This document shows positions 50,222-58,619 of a stretch of 64,000 nucleotides of DNA, piece after piece. How positions within the stretch are numbered: position 1 is the stretch's first letter; every line of letters begins with the position of its first letter. The position numbers and the translations under genes were made by a program. Under the pieces are notes generated by a model. The model was not told the DNA's origin and ran no database searches. It saw only the letters and a list, made by a program, of their open reading frames with translations. The stretch comes from JBCBGF01 sp039193455 (GTDB taxonomy: Bacteria > Pseudomonadota > Alphaproteobacteria > Rhodobacterales > Rhodobacteraceae), in contig JBCCWO010000014.1 in NCBI GenBank assembly GCA_039193455.1, forward strand, positions 1 through 64,000, in the 5' to 3' direction.

Positions 50222-51052
50222 TCAGTTGCCGCCAAGATTCCGGGGGCTGTTTTCGGGGCTCACGTCATCGCCCGTGGGCCGCGCGTGGTGGCGCCAGTAT
50301 CCGCTGGGATCGCTGCCGCGGCAGATGATCGCCTCGATCCCCTTGGCCCAAGTCTCATCCGTCATGCGCACTTCGGGCGGGCAGTAGCGGATTGTCAGGC
50401 CACAGCGGCGCCGGTCGCTTTGGTTCGCGTCCGACCCATGGGCCAACATGTCGGCATGCAGCGACATCTGCCCGGCCTGAAGCGCGTTGACCACGGGGGC
50501 GCCCATCGTCTCCCACCCCACGATCTCGCGATCGAGCACGGTGTTCGATTCCGCGGGCTTGCGCCACTCAAGTGGGCCGCGGTCATGGGTACGCGGAATG
50601 AACTGCATCGCCGCGTTGCCTGCGTCTGTATCGTCAATCGCCAACCAGACTGTCACCGTCCGCGCCGGCGAGAGCGACCAGTAGGCGGCGTCCTGGTGCC
50701 AGGGCACCGCCTTTGGGTCGCCCGGCATCTTGCAAAAGAAGTGCGAGGCCCAGCAGATCACGTTGGGGCCCACGATGTCTTCGACATAGTCAAGAATGCG
50801 AGGGTGCGTGCAAAGATCCCAGATCCCAGCCGCACGGGCCTGGTAGCAGTTGAGCGCATAGCCATCGCCCGCCCGTGCCGCCAGCAAGCCATCAAAGTAG
50901 CTGCGCGCCGCTTGCGCCTCTTCGGCAGTGAACGCGCCCAGCCCGGTCACGTAGCCTTCGCGGTTATAGGCCGCGATCTGATCCTGCGTCAGAACCTTTG
51001 GCGCGGGTGTTGTTACCGGGGCAAACCCCAGATCGTTTGGTTTGTCGAGCAT
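50222..51052 (-). CDS. Phytanoyl-CoA dioxygenase family protein, copy 2
   Basis: 276 residues. The metal triad is H119-x-D121 (PWHQDAAYW) and His205 (LAHGS), with Arg216 nearby (RRRCGLTIRY) for 2-oxoglutarate. MQFIPRTHDRGPLEW and the SLSPARTVTVWLAIDD stretch are typical PhyH. It is only distantly similar to copy 1. Some PhyH members hydroxylate ectoine, others demethylate N-methyl compounds. Here the neighbouring AraC regulator is divergent with an 86-bp gap, so the dioxygenase gene is the head of the minus-strand catabolic run. The C-terminal tail beyond about 245 is low-complexity (RHHARPTGDDVSPENSPRN). Confidence 0.92.
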   Translation of the reverse strand: MLDKPNDLGFAPVTTPAPKVLTQDQIAAYNREGYVTGLGAFTAEEAQAARSYFDGLLAARAGDGYALNCYQARAAGIWDLCTHPRILDYVEDIVGPNVICWASHFFCKMPGDPKAVPWHQDAAYWSLSPARTVTVWLAIDDTDAGNAAMQFIPRTHDRGPLEWRKPAESNTVLDREIVGWETMGAPVVNALQAGQMSLHADMLAHGSDANQSDRRRCGLTIRYCPPEVRMTDETWAKGIEAIICRGSDPSGYWRHHARPTGDDVSPENSPRNLGGN

Positions 51053-51073
51053 TGCAACTCCTCCTCAACTGCA

Positions 51074-51130
51074 CGCTATCTGGGCTATTTCATGAAATCC
51101 TATCTCCGATCTGCTATTTTATGTGCTATT
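51074..51130. promoter_or_regulatory. GCTATTT direct repeats between AraC regulator and dioxygenase genes
   Basis: GCTATTT occurs at 51083-51089, 51112-51118 and 51124-51130, with the near-copy GCTATCT at 51074-51080. Start-to-start spacings are 9, 29 and 12 bp. All four point the same way, and all lie in the 86-bp divergent gap. They are good candidates for the AraC protein's sites. Confidence 0.5.
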
Positions 51131-51138
51131 TTGATTTA

Positions 51139-51984
51139 ATGGAGGAACCTGTATTCCGTCATACCGACTATCTCGCGCCGGGGGAGTGTTTTCACTTTGC
51201 CCGAACGATCCTCCCAACGACGCGGCCGCGACACCTTCACGGGCAGGACTTTCACGAGGTGTTCTGGATCCAGAATGGCACAGCCCGACACTACGTTAAC
51301 GACGCCATACAGGTGCTGAGCGAGGGCGATCTGGTGTTTGTCGGACCAGAGGACAGGCACGGGCTGCAAGGTTTGGGCGAGGAGACCTGGCTCGTGAACA
51401 TCCTGTTCCATCCCGATGTGATCGCGGCCTTTGCCGCGCGCCATCCCGCGCAGGCTTCGCGGTTTCTGACCCATGGCGCGCCAGCCCCGCAGATCCTGAG
51501 CCGCGACATGCGCCAGTTCGCCGAGTTGTCGCGTGCGGCCCTGCGGTTGGAGACCGGGCCTCGCACTGCGCTTCGGATCGATGCCTTTCTGCTTGGGCTG
51601 ATGGCCGAGCTTGACGATGCAACCGCCGATATCCCGCGCGCCGCGCCCGACTGGCTCGCCCGGGCCTGTAGGGCGGCACAGACGCGCGCGGTGTTCCAGC
51701 GCGGTGCAGCGGGCTTCGTCGAAGCGGCGGGTCGGCAGCATGCCCATGTGGCGCGGGTCTGCCGCGATCATCTGGGGGTCACGCCCACCGCCTACGTCAA
51801 CGCCATCCGGATGGACTATGCCGCGCGCCAATTGACCGGATCGTCCGACAGCCTGACCGAGATCGCACTCGACTGCGGGATCGAGAACCTCAGCCATTTC
51901 CATCGCCTGTTCAAAGCCCGCCACGGCATGACGCCCAAGGCCTGGCGGCGACGCTATCAGCACAGTGTCATCCAACCGATTTGA
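51139..51984 (+). CDS. AraC family transcriptional regulator
   Basis: 281 residues from the ATG at 51139. The N-terminal cupin-like sensor domain has RPRHLHGQDFHEVFWIQNGTARHYVNDAIQVLSEGDLVFVGPEDRHGLQG. The C-terminal double helix-turn-helix is HAHVARVCRDHLGVTPTAYVNAIRMDYAARQLTGSSDSLTEIALDCGIENLSHFHRLFKARHGMTPKAWRRRY, complete and typical. No convincing ribosome binding site precedes this Met; an ATG at 51121 is possible, or the transcript may be nearly leaderless. Its position points to control of the transport/oxygenase run. GCTATTT repeats in the gap may be its sites. Confidence 0.9.
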   Translation: MEEPVFRHTDYLAPGECFHFARTILPTTRPRHLHGQDFHEVFWIQNGTARHYVNDAIQVLSEGDLVFVGPEDRHGLQGLGEETWLVNILFHPDVIAAFAARHPAQASRFLTHGAPAPQILSRDMRQFAELSRAALRLETGPRTALRIDAFLLGLMAELDDATADIPRAAPDWLARACRAAQTRAVFQRGAAGFVEAAGRQHAHVARVCRDHLGVTPTAYVNAIRMDYAARQLTGSSDSLTEIALDCGIENLSHFHRLFKARHGMTPKAWRRRYQHSVIQPI

Positions 51985-52052
51985 CCAAATGGTCAAACTT
52001 GCCTAAAGCGCGGACCCATGCGACGCTGAGCGCAAAGCAGAGGCTGCCCGAG

Positions 52053-53066
52053 ATGACCGTTTCGACCCAACCAGAGACCGCGTCGGCAGGGGCCGCCAGC
52101 CCCGCGCAACTGCCTCAGGTTTCAGAGCCCCGCAATCCCGGAACCACGCTCGATCTCGACTGGGTGCGGCGGTGCCAGGCCAATACCTCGGCCATCGAAC
52201 GGCGGGCGGCCACCATCGGCACGCGGCGGTCGGTGAAGAAGGACTATCAGGCAGCCTGGCTTTGCCGCGCCATCACGATGATCGACCTGACCACGCTGGC
52301 GGGTGACGATACCGAGGGCCGGGTGCGGCGGCTGTGCGCCAAGGCGACAACGCCGGTGCGCGCCGATGTCCTGCAGGCGCTGGGGATGGAGGGGATCACA
52401 ACCGGCGCGGTCTGCGTCTATCACGATATGGTCGAAACCGCCGTCGCCGCGCTGCAAGGCACGGGCATCCCCGTCGCCGCCGTCTCAACCGGGTTTCCCG
52501 CGGGCCTCTCGCCCTTTGACCTGCGCGTGGCCGAGATCGGGCGCAGCGTGGCCGCAGGCGCCGATGAGATCGATATCGTCATCTCGCGCCGGCACGTGCT
52601 GACCGGGGACTGGCAGGCGCTTTATGACGAGATGCGCGCATTTCGTGCGGCATGCGGCGAGGCGCATGTGAAGGCAATCCTGGCCACGGGCGAGTTGGGC
52701 ACGTTGCGGAACGTGGCGCGCGCGAGCGTGGTTTGCATGATGGCAGGGGCCAATTTCATCAAGACATCGACGGGGAAAGAGCCCGTGAATGCCACGTTGC
52801 CGGTGACGCTGGTGATGCTGCGCGCGATCCGGGAGTATTACGAGGCCACGGGCCATCGCGTGGGCTACAAGCCCGCGGGCGGGATCTCAAAGGCCAAGGA
52901 CGCGTTGGTCTATCTTGCGCTCCTGAAAGATGAGCTGGGCGACCGCTGGCTGCGCCCGGATCTTTTCCGCTTTGGCGCCTCATCGCTTTTGGGCGATATC
53001 GAACGGCAGCTCGAACACCATGTGACCGGGCATTATTCGGCCAGCCACCGGCACGCGATGGGGTGA
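52053..53066 (+). CDS. deoC: Deoxyribose-phosphate aldolase
   Basis: 337 residues. It splits 2-deoxyribose 5-phosphate into glyceraldehyde 3-phosphate and acetaldehyde. The N-terminal 65 residues are an extension of the longer class, which also occurs in eukaryotes. Core marks are KAILATGEL, FIKTSTGKEPVNATLPVT (Schiff-base Lys) and GYKPAGGISKAKDAL. The Asp-containing DEIDIV precedes the aldolase strand. The ATG at 52053 follows AGAGG; the frame from 51981 overlaps the araC end and is less likely. The adjoining aldehyde dehydrogenase gene would oxidise the acetaldehyde. Confidence 0.93.
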   Translation: MTVSTQPETASAGAASPAQLPQVSEPRNPGTTLDLDWVRRCQANTSAIERRAATIGTRRSVKKDYQAAWLCRAITMIDLTTLAGDDTEGRVRRLCAKATTPVRADVLQALGMEGITTGAVCVYHDMVETAVAALQGTGIPVAAVSTGFPAGLSPFDLRVAEIGRSVAAGADEIDIVISRRHVLTGDWQALYDEMRAFRAACGEAHVKAILATGELGTLRNVARASVVCMMAGANFIKTSTGKEPVNATLPVTLVMLRAIREYYEATGHRVGYKPAGGISKAKDALVYLALLKDELGDRWLRPDLFRFGASSLLGDIERQLEHHVTGHYSASHRHAMG

Positions 53067-53070
53067 GGGC

Positions 53071-53102
53071 GGAATTTGAGTATTTTTGCCAAGATGAAGA
53101 GG
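53071..53102 (+). repeat. Dispersed 32-bp element, copy 1
   Basis: The element runs from GGAATTTG to GATGAAGAGG and includes TATTTTTGCCAAGATGAAGA. It matches the copy at 56723-56754 at 29 of 32 positions. It sits right after deoC and ends 14 bp before the aldehyde dehydrogenase ATG, supplying AGAGG as a possible ribosome binding site. Confidence 0.8.
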
Positions 53103-53116
53103 AATGGGGTGCCCAG

Positions 53117-55468
53117 ATGAACGTGCGCGACCACTTCGAGAGCATGGAATACGGATCCGCCCCCGAAAGCGCGGCCGAGGCGATGGCCTGGCTCGACGGG
53201 CACGGGCGCAAGTTCGGCCAGTTCATCGGCGGGGTGTGGACGAAGCCTGCGCGAACATTCGACAGCCGCAATCCCGCAAGCGGAGTGATGCTGGCCAAGG
53301 TCAGCCAGGCCTCGGCCAAGGACGTGGACGCCGCAGTGTCCGCAGCGCGCAAGGCGCAAAAGGGCTGGGCCGCACGGTCGGGGCATGATCGCGCACGCGT
53401 GCTTTATGCGCTTGCGCGGCTGATTCAGAAGCAATCCCGGCTCTTTGCGGTGCTCGAATCCCTCGACAACGGAAAACCGATCCGGGAAAGCCGGGACATC
53501 GATATCCCGCTGGTCGCTCGGCATTTCTACTACCACGCCGGGATGGCCCAGCTGCAGGAGGCCGAGTTGGCCGGTCGCGAAGCACTGGGGGTTTGCGGTC
53601 AGATCATCCCGTGGAACTTCCCGCTGTTGATGCTGGCCTGGAAGATCGCGCCCGCAATCGCGATGGGCAATACGGTGGTGTTGAAACCCGCTGAGTACAC
53701 CTCACTCACCGCACTGCTCTTTGCCGATCTTTGCCGCGAGGCGGGGGTGCCCAAGGGCGTGATCAACATCGTCACCGGCGACGGGCGGGTCGGCGAAAAC
53801 ATCGTGACGCATGAGGGCATCGACAAGATTGCCTTCACCGGCTCGACCGGCGTTGGCCGCCACATCCGCCGCGCAACTGCGGGCAGCGGCAAGGCGCTGA
53901 CCCTGGAGCTAGGCGGCAAGTCCCCCTACATCGTCTTTGACGACGCCGATCTCGACAGCGCGGTCGAGGGGCTGGTGGACGCAATCTGGTTCAACCAAGG
54001 GCAGGTCTGCTGTGCCGGTTCGCGGCTTCTGGTGCAGGAAGGCATTGCCGAGGCGTTCTATGCAAAGCTGCGGGCGCGCATGAACAAGCTGCGGTTGGGC
54101 GATCCGTTGGACAAGTCCATCGACGTGGGCGCGGTGGTGGACCCGGTGCAGCTGAGGACCATCACCGACATGGTGAGCGGCAGCGCGGGTGAGGTGTATC
54201 ACGCCGAGGTGCCGGTGCCCGAACAGGGCTGTTACTATCCGCCCACGCTGATCACCGGGCTCAGCCCCGCCGACACGCTGATGCAGGAAGAGATCTTTGG
54301 CCCGGTTCTGGTGGGCACGACCTTTCGTACGCCGAGCGAGGCGGTGCAGCTGGCCAACAACACGCGGTACGGGCTGGCAGCGACGGTTTGGAGCGAGAAC
54401 GTGAACCTCGCGCTCGACATCGCGCCCAAGCTGGCGGCGGGGGTGGTCTGGGTGAACGCCACCAACCTGTTTGACGCGGCGGCGGGCTTTGGAGGGGTGC
54501 GCGAAAGCGGGTTTGGTCGCGAAGGGGGCTGGGAAGGCCTGATGGCCTATACAAGGCCCCGCGGCACTGCCCGCACTTTGGCCCCGGTTGCGGCCTACCC
54601 TGCGCCCAAGGACGCAGAAACCCATCTGCTGGACCGCACCGCCAAGCTCTATATCGGCGGCAAGCAGGCGCGGCCCGATGGCGGCTATTCCCGTGCGGTC
54701 TGGGGGCCGAAGGGGGCGCTGGTCGGCCATGCCTCGCTCGCCAACCGCAAGGATCTGCGCAACGCGGTGGAGGCAGCCCATGCCGCCAAGGGGTGGGGCA
54801 AGACCACCGGGCACCTTCGGGCACAGATCCTTTACTACATCGCCGAAAACCTCTCGGCCCGGCAGTCAGAGTTTGCCGACCGGCTGCGTGCGATGACCGG
54901 CGCCACCAAGGCCAAGGCCGAAGCAGAGGTCGCCACCTCTGTCGACCGCCTTTTCACCTATGCCGCCTGGGCGGACAAATACGATGGCGCCGCAAAAGGC
55001 GTGCCGTTGCGCGGTATCGCGCTCGCCATGCATGAACCTGTGGGGGCCATCGGCATCCTTTGCCCCGATGACGGGCCGCTCCTCGGCCTTGTCTCTACCG
55101 TCGCCCCGGCCATCGCCATGGGGAACCGCGTGATCGCCGTGGCGTCCGAGCCCTTCCCGCTGGCCGCCACCGACCTTTACCAGGTGCTGGAGACCTCCGA
55201 TGTGCCCGGTGGCGTAGTCAACATCCTGACCGGATCGCATGCCGAGTTGGCCCCGCACATGGCGGGCCATCTGGACCTTGACGCGGTGTGGAGCTTTTCC
55301 TCGACCGACCTGTCAGGTGTGATCGAGGGCGAGGCCGCGGGCAACCTCAAGCGCACCTGGGTGAACTATGGCAAGGCCCGCGACTGGACTGGCGCTGCAG
55401 GCGCAGGCCGGGAATTCCTGGCCGCCGCGACCGAGATCAAGACGACCTGGGTGCCCTACGGCGAATAG
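53117..55468 (+). CDS. Two-module aldehyde dehydrogenase
   Basis: 783 residues from ATG 53117. Module 1 (about 1-485) is a complete NAD-dependent aldehyde dehydrogenase: NPASGVMLAKV, the cofactor motif AFTGSTGVG, catalytic Glu in LELGGKSPY and catalytic Cys298 (NQGQVCCAGSR). Module 2 (about 505-783) repeats the fold (LYIGGKQARPDGGYSRAV, GWGKTTGHLRAQILYYIAENL, PVGAIGILCPDDGPLLG) but ends after WVNYGKARDWTGAAGAG without a catalytic Cys motif, so it looks inactive or structural. Pairing with deoC suggests oxidation of acetaldehyde to acetate in deoxyribose use. The longer start at 53063 would translate a dispersed repeat and is not preferred. Confidence 0.92.
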   Translation: MNVRDHFESMEYGSAPESAAEAMAWLDGHGRKFGQFIGGVWTKPARTFDSRNPASGVMLAKVSQASAKDVDAAVSAARKAQKGWAARSGHDRARVLYALARLIQKQSRLFAVLESLDNGKPIRESRDIDIPLVARHFYYHAGMAQLQEAELAGREALGVCGQIIPWNFPLLMLAWKIAPAIAMGNTVVLKPAEYTSLTALLFADLCREAGVPKGVINIVTGDGRVGENIVTHEGIDKIAFTGSTGVGRHIRRATAGSGKALTLELGGKSPYIVFDDADLDSAVEGLVDAIWFNQGQVCCAGSRLLVQEGIAEAFYAKLRARMNKLRLGDPLDKSIDVGAVVDPVQLRTITDMVSGSAGEVYHAEVPVPEQGCYYPPTLITGLSPADTLMQEEIFGPVLVGTTFRTPSEAVQLANNTRYGLAATVWSENVNLALDIAPKLAAGVVWVNATNLFDAAAGFGGVRESGFGREGGWEGLMAYTRPRGTARTLAPVAAYPAPKDAETHLLDRTAKLYIGGKQARPDGGYSRAVWGPKGALVGHASLANRKDLRNAVEAAHAAKGWGKTTGHLRAQILYYIAENLSARQSEFADRLRAMTGATKAKAEAEVATSVDRLFTYAAWADKYDGAAKGVPLRGIALAMHEPVGAIGILCPDDGPLLGLVSTVAPAIAMGNRVIAVASEPFPLAATDLYQVLETSDVPGGVVNILTGSHAELAPHMAGHLDLDAVWSFSSTDLSGVIEGEAAGNLKRTWVNYGKARDWTGAAGAGREFLAAATEIKTTWVPYGE

Positions 55469-55472
55469 TGCC

Positions 55473-56717
55473 TCAGCCCTTCGCGGCCTGCGTCACGATG
55501 GTTTCGCAAACCTTCATCGACACCGCCATGTCCTGCACGCTGATATATTCCAGCGGGCCGTGCAGTTCCTGCTGGCCCGTGAAGATGTTCGGGCAGGGCA
55601 CCCCCAGTTCGGTGAACCGCGACCCGTCCGTACCGCCGCGAATGGGTTCCATCAACGGGTCAATGCCAAGGCTTTTATAGGCGTCCAGGGCCAGATCCAG
55701 CGCCCGTGGATCATCCTCTAACCAATACCGCATGTTACGATATTGCGGCCGCGTCTCGACGGTGATCTTAGACCGCGGTTCGGTTGCCTGCACCGTGGCG
55801 CAGACCTGTTTCAACAGGTCTGCCTTCGCTGCCAGCCCCTCAAGCTCATAATCGCGCAGGATAAACTTGATCTCCGCCTCCGCCGCCGATCCGTTCAACG
55901 CGTAGACATGGAGGAACCCGTCGCGTCCCTCGGTCGTCTCGGGCGTCAGCGTGACATGGGGGAGCGTGACGATGATTTTGGCCGCCAGATGCAGCGCGTT
56001 GACCAGCATGTCCTTCGCCGTGCCGGTATGGGTCGAAATGCCTTCGATCTTCACCGTCGCCGCATCCGCCGAAAACGTTTCAACATTCAGCGCGCCCTGC
56101 CGCCCGCCATCCAGAGTGTAGGCAAAGTCCGCTCCGAACTCGGCCGGGAGCTCTTCGTGCACGCCGCGTCCGATCTCTTCATCCGGCGTGAAGGCGATGC
56201 GGATCTTGCCGTGCGGGATGTCGGGGTTGGCGATCAGATGCCGCGCCATCGTCATCAGGATCGCCACGCCGGATTTGTCATCGGCGCCCAACAGGGTGGT
56301 GCCACTGGCGGTGATGATGTCATCGCCCGCCTTCTCGGCCAGATAGGGCGCGATCTCGGGCGACAGTTTGAGGTCGGGCGCATCGGCAAAGGCGATCTCG
56401 CCGCCGTTGTAGCCGCGATGGACCACCGGCTTCACCCCTTCGGCGTGAAAGGCGGGCGCCGTGTCCACATGGGCGCAAAACCCGATCACCGGCGCGGCGT
56501 GATCCACTGTCGCTGGCACGGTGGCCAGCACCGCGCCGTAATCGGTCAACTGCACATCCGCGGCGCCGATCTCGTTCAGCTCATCCACCAGCAGGTTCTG
56601 CATATCGAACTGGATCGCGGTCGAGGGCGTGCTGGCCGACGTCTCATCGCTTTGCGAGTCGATCTTGGCGTATCGCACCAGCCGTTCTTCCAGTTCCGCA
56701 TCAAATTCGGTTCGCAT
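55473..56717 (-). CDS. pepT: Peptidase T (tripeptide aminopeptidase)
   Basis: 414 residues. A zinc aminopeptidase that removes N-terminal residues from tripeptides, in the cytoplasm. M20 marks are FCAHVDTAPAFH, LGADDKSGVAILMT, FTPDEEIGRG and TLDGGRQGALNVETFSADAATVKI, with GTDGSRFTELGVPCPNIFTG near the end. The dimerisation domain between (GISTHTGTAKDMLVNALHLAA) is present. The ATG at 56717 follows AGAGGCCGTG; the frame extended to 56822 would translate a repeat copy. The stop nearly touches the convergent aldehyde dehydrogenase gene (4 bp). Confidence 0.96.
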   Translation of the reverse strand: MRTEFDAELEERLVRYAKIDSQSDETSASTPSTAIQFDMQNLLVDELNEIGAADVQLTDYGAVLATVPATVDHAAPVIGFCAHVDTAPAFHAEGVKPVVHRGYNGGEIAFADAPDLKLSPEIAPYLAEKAGDDIITASGTTLLGADDKSGVAILMTMARHLIANPDIPHGKIRIAFTPDEEIGRGVHEELPAEFGADFAYTLDGGRQGALNVETFSADAATVKIEGISTHTGTAKDMLVNALHLAAKIIVTLPHVTLTPETTEGRDGFLHVYALNGSAAEAEIKFILRDYELEGLAAKADLLKQVCATVQATEPRSKITVETRPQYRNMRYWLEDDPRALDLALDAYKSLGIDPLMEPIRGGTDGSRFTELGVPCPNIFTGQQELHGPLEYISVQDMAVSMKVCETIVTQAAKG

Positions 56718-56722
56718 CACGG

Positions 56723-56754
56723 CCTCTTCATCTTGGCGAAAATACGCAAATCCC
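56723..56754 (-). repeat. Dispersed 32-bp element, copy 2
   Basis: The inverse strand reads from GGGATTTG to GATGAAGAGG and contains GCCAAGATGAAGAGG. It matches copy 1 at 29 of 32 bases. It ends 5 bp before the pepT ATG and supplies the AGAGG sequence. Confidence 0.8.
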
Positions 56755-56757
56755 GAC

Positions 56758-57378
56758 CTAACGCCCGGTGATCCGCCGCCACAGCCCCCGCGCGCGGCCG
56801 CGCACTTCGTCCGAGGCTTCATCGATATCTTCCATTACCGGGTCGATCCGCCGTCTGCGGAACCGCACCCAAACCCGCCAAAGTGCAAACAACGCGATCG
56901 CGAGCAGCAGGAAGAATACTATGTTGAACCAGGGGATCAGCGTGGCGTCAGGGCCGTCGACGGGGCGCAGGCCCACCGCATTGGGGAAGGCCGAGAACAG
57001 CTCGCTCCGCCAGCCGTAATGCGTCATCGCATACCATTCCGGCGCATCCCGGTCCGAGACGGCATCTGCCGCCTCGGTCTGCAAATTCGCCGTGTCGAAC
57101 TTGAAGTAAGGCGGCCAGCCCCAGCCGGTATCCTCGTTGCGATAGACCATCGGGTTGCCGTTCGCCAAAACCGTCTGGATGAACAGGACATCGCGGTTGG
57201 GCGCGGTGGCGGACCCGGCGTTGGGCCCCGCCCAGAAAATGCCGTTCCATCCAAAATCCTGGCGCTCTTCGTACGTGTTCACGATCCGCACGATGTCGCG
57301 CTGCGGGAGCGTGTAGTGAAAGAAGGCGACGATGATCAGGAAGATCAGGGTCAGGAAAGACCATTTGACGTAGCGCAT
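56758..57378 (-). CDS. DUF1523 family membrane protein
   Basis: 206 residues. TM1 is WSFLTLIFLIIVAFFHYTLP (residues 6-25) and TM2 is about 148-168 (PWFNIVFFLLLAIALFALWRVW). The exposed loop between has YEERQDFGWNGIFWAGPNAGSATAPNRDVLFIQTVLANGNPMVYRNEDTGWGWPPYFKFDT, the DUF1523 core with WGWPPYFKFDT as its most recognisable part. The cytoplasmic tail is basic. The family is almost limited to Rhodobacterales; function unknown. It lies 41 bp upstream of pepT, with a repeat copy in the gap. Confidence 0.9.
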   Translation of the reverse strand: MRYVKWSFLTLIFLIIVAFFHYTLPQRDIVRIVNTYEERQDFGWNGIFWAGPNAGSATAPNRDVLFIQTVLANGNPMVYRNEDTGWGWPPYFKFDTANLQTEAADAVSDRDAPEWYAMTHYGWRSELFSAFPNAVGLRPVDGPDATLIPWFNIVFFLLLAIALFALWRVWVRFRRRRIDPVMEDIDEASDEVRGRARGLWRRITGR

Positions 57379-57447
57379 GGGGTTCTCCGGGGTCGGGCAA
57401 GCTCAACATAGGCGGCGCGCCCGCCCCCCACAATCGGGTAACGCAGA

Positions 57448-57801
57448 TCAATCCTCGCGCGCGGCCATCGCCTGGCCCCGACGCGCTTCGATCCCGCGGC
57501 CAAGGCCCAGCCCTGTGAGCAGCAGGATCGGCCCCCAGACAAGCGCACCGCGCAGGCCGAGGCCAAAGAAGTACACGGCGGCGGCGCTGGTGCCCACCGT
57601 CTCGGGCGCAAGGCCCTGGCGCACATAGAGCGCCGCAAACACAGCGCCGCCGATCACCGACAGCACCCCAGCCGACGCGAGCAGTGTCAGCGCCAGCGCC
57701 GCAAGCCTGTCGGGCATCATCCGTTGCAGCGCCCAGGGCACCAGCCACCCCAAGGCGCCAAGGATCACGATGGGCAGCGCGGTTTCGAGACCAAAATTCA
57801 T
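57448..57801 (-). CDS. Small membrane protein of unknown function
   Basis: 117 residues with about three helices (8-26, 36-60 and 75-100). It begins MNFGLETALPIVILGALGWLVPWALQRMMP, and LTLLASAGVLSVIGGAVFAALYVRQGL and AAAVYFFGLGLRGALVWGPILLLTGLGLGRGIEARRGQ follow. No family recognised. It is divergent from the SDR gene with a 77-bp gap. Confidence 0.75.
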   Translation of the reverse strand: MNFGLETALPIVILGALGWLVPWALQRMMPDRLAALALTLLASAGVLSVIGGAVFAALYVRQGLAPETVGTSAAAVYFFGLGLRGALVWGPILLLTGLGLGRGIEARRGQAMAARED

Positions 57802-57878
57802 AGAACCACCTTGGGCGTTCCGGGCGCCAGGGCAAACCCCCTTCCCGCCCCCGTGAATTCGTGAGACATACCAAATCC

Positions 57879-58619
57879 ATGAGACTTGCAGACAAGACCG
57901 CCATCGTCACCGGTGCCGCCTCGGGCTTTGGCGAAGGGATTGCGCGCCGCTTCGCCGCAGAGGGGGCGCTTGTGGTGGTGGCCGATATCAATGCTGAGGC
58001 CGCCGAAGCGGTCGCGTCTGAGATTGGAGGCGTTGCGCAATCGGTTGATGTTTCCTCAGGCGACAGCGTCGCCGCGCTGGCCGCCACGGCGCATGATCGC
58101 TTGGGGCGGGTGGACATTCTGGTCAACAACGCTGGTGTCACGCACCTGCCCGCGCCGATGGAAGAGGTCAGCGAAGCTGATTTCGACCGCGTACTGGCCG
58201 TCAACGCCAAATCCGTCTACCTGACGGCGCGCCACCTTGTCCCGGCGATGAAAGCCGCCGGTAAGGGCGCGATCCTGAATGTGGCCTCGACCGCCGGGGT
58301 CTCACCCCGCCCAAACCTGAATTGGTACAACGCTTCCAAAGGTTGGATGATTACCGCGACCAAGGCGATGGCGGTGGAACTGGCCCCCCACGGCATCCGC
58401 GTGAACGCGATCAACCCGGTGGCCGGGGAAACGCCGCTGCTCAAGTCCTTCATGGGCGAAGACACGCCCGAAGTCCGGGCCAAGTTTATCTCCACAATCC
58501 CGCTCGGGCGTTTCTCGACCCCCGAAGACATGGCCAATGCCGCGCTATACCTGTGCTCGGACGAGGCCAGCATGGTCACCGGCGTGGCGATGGAGGTTGA
58601 CGGCGGGCGTTGCATCTGA
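57879..58619 (+). CDS. Short-chain dehydrogenase/reductase (SDR)
   Basis: A 246-residue NAD(P)-dependent oxidoreductase. The nucleotide motif is TGAASGFGEG (residues 11-20), Asp of VVADINAEAAE suggests NAD(H) preference, and NNAG is at about 84-87. The catalytic Ser/Tyr/Lys set is in LNVASTAG and WYNASKGWM. The closing ALYLCSDEASMVTGVAMEVDGGRCI is typical of FabG-like classic SDRs. The start at 57879 fits the MRLADKTAIVTG opening. Its stop overlaps the start of the P1 peptidase gene by 1 nt. The substrate is unknown. Confidence 0.93.
   Translation: MRLADKTAIVTGAASGFGEGIARRFAAEGALVVVADINAEAAEAVASEIGGVAQSVDVSSGDSVAALAATAHDRLGRVDILVNNAGVTHLPAPMEEVSEADFDRVLAVNAKSVYLTARHLVPAMKAAGKGAILNVASTAGVSPRPNLNWYNASKGWMITATKAMAVELAPHGIRVNAINPVAGETPLLKSFMGEDTPEVRAKFISTIPLGRFSTPEDMANAALYLCSDEASMVTGVAMEVDGGRCI

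Noticed and set aside
53063..53116. Longer start for the aldehyde dehydrogenase
   Set aside because: The extra residues translate the dispersed 32-bp element, as do those before pepT.
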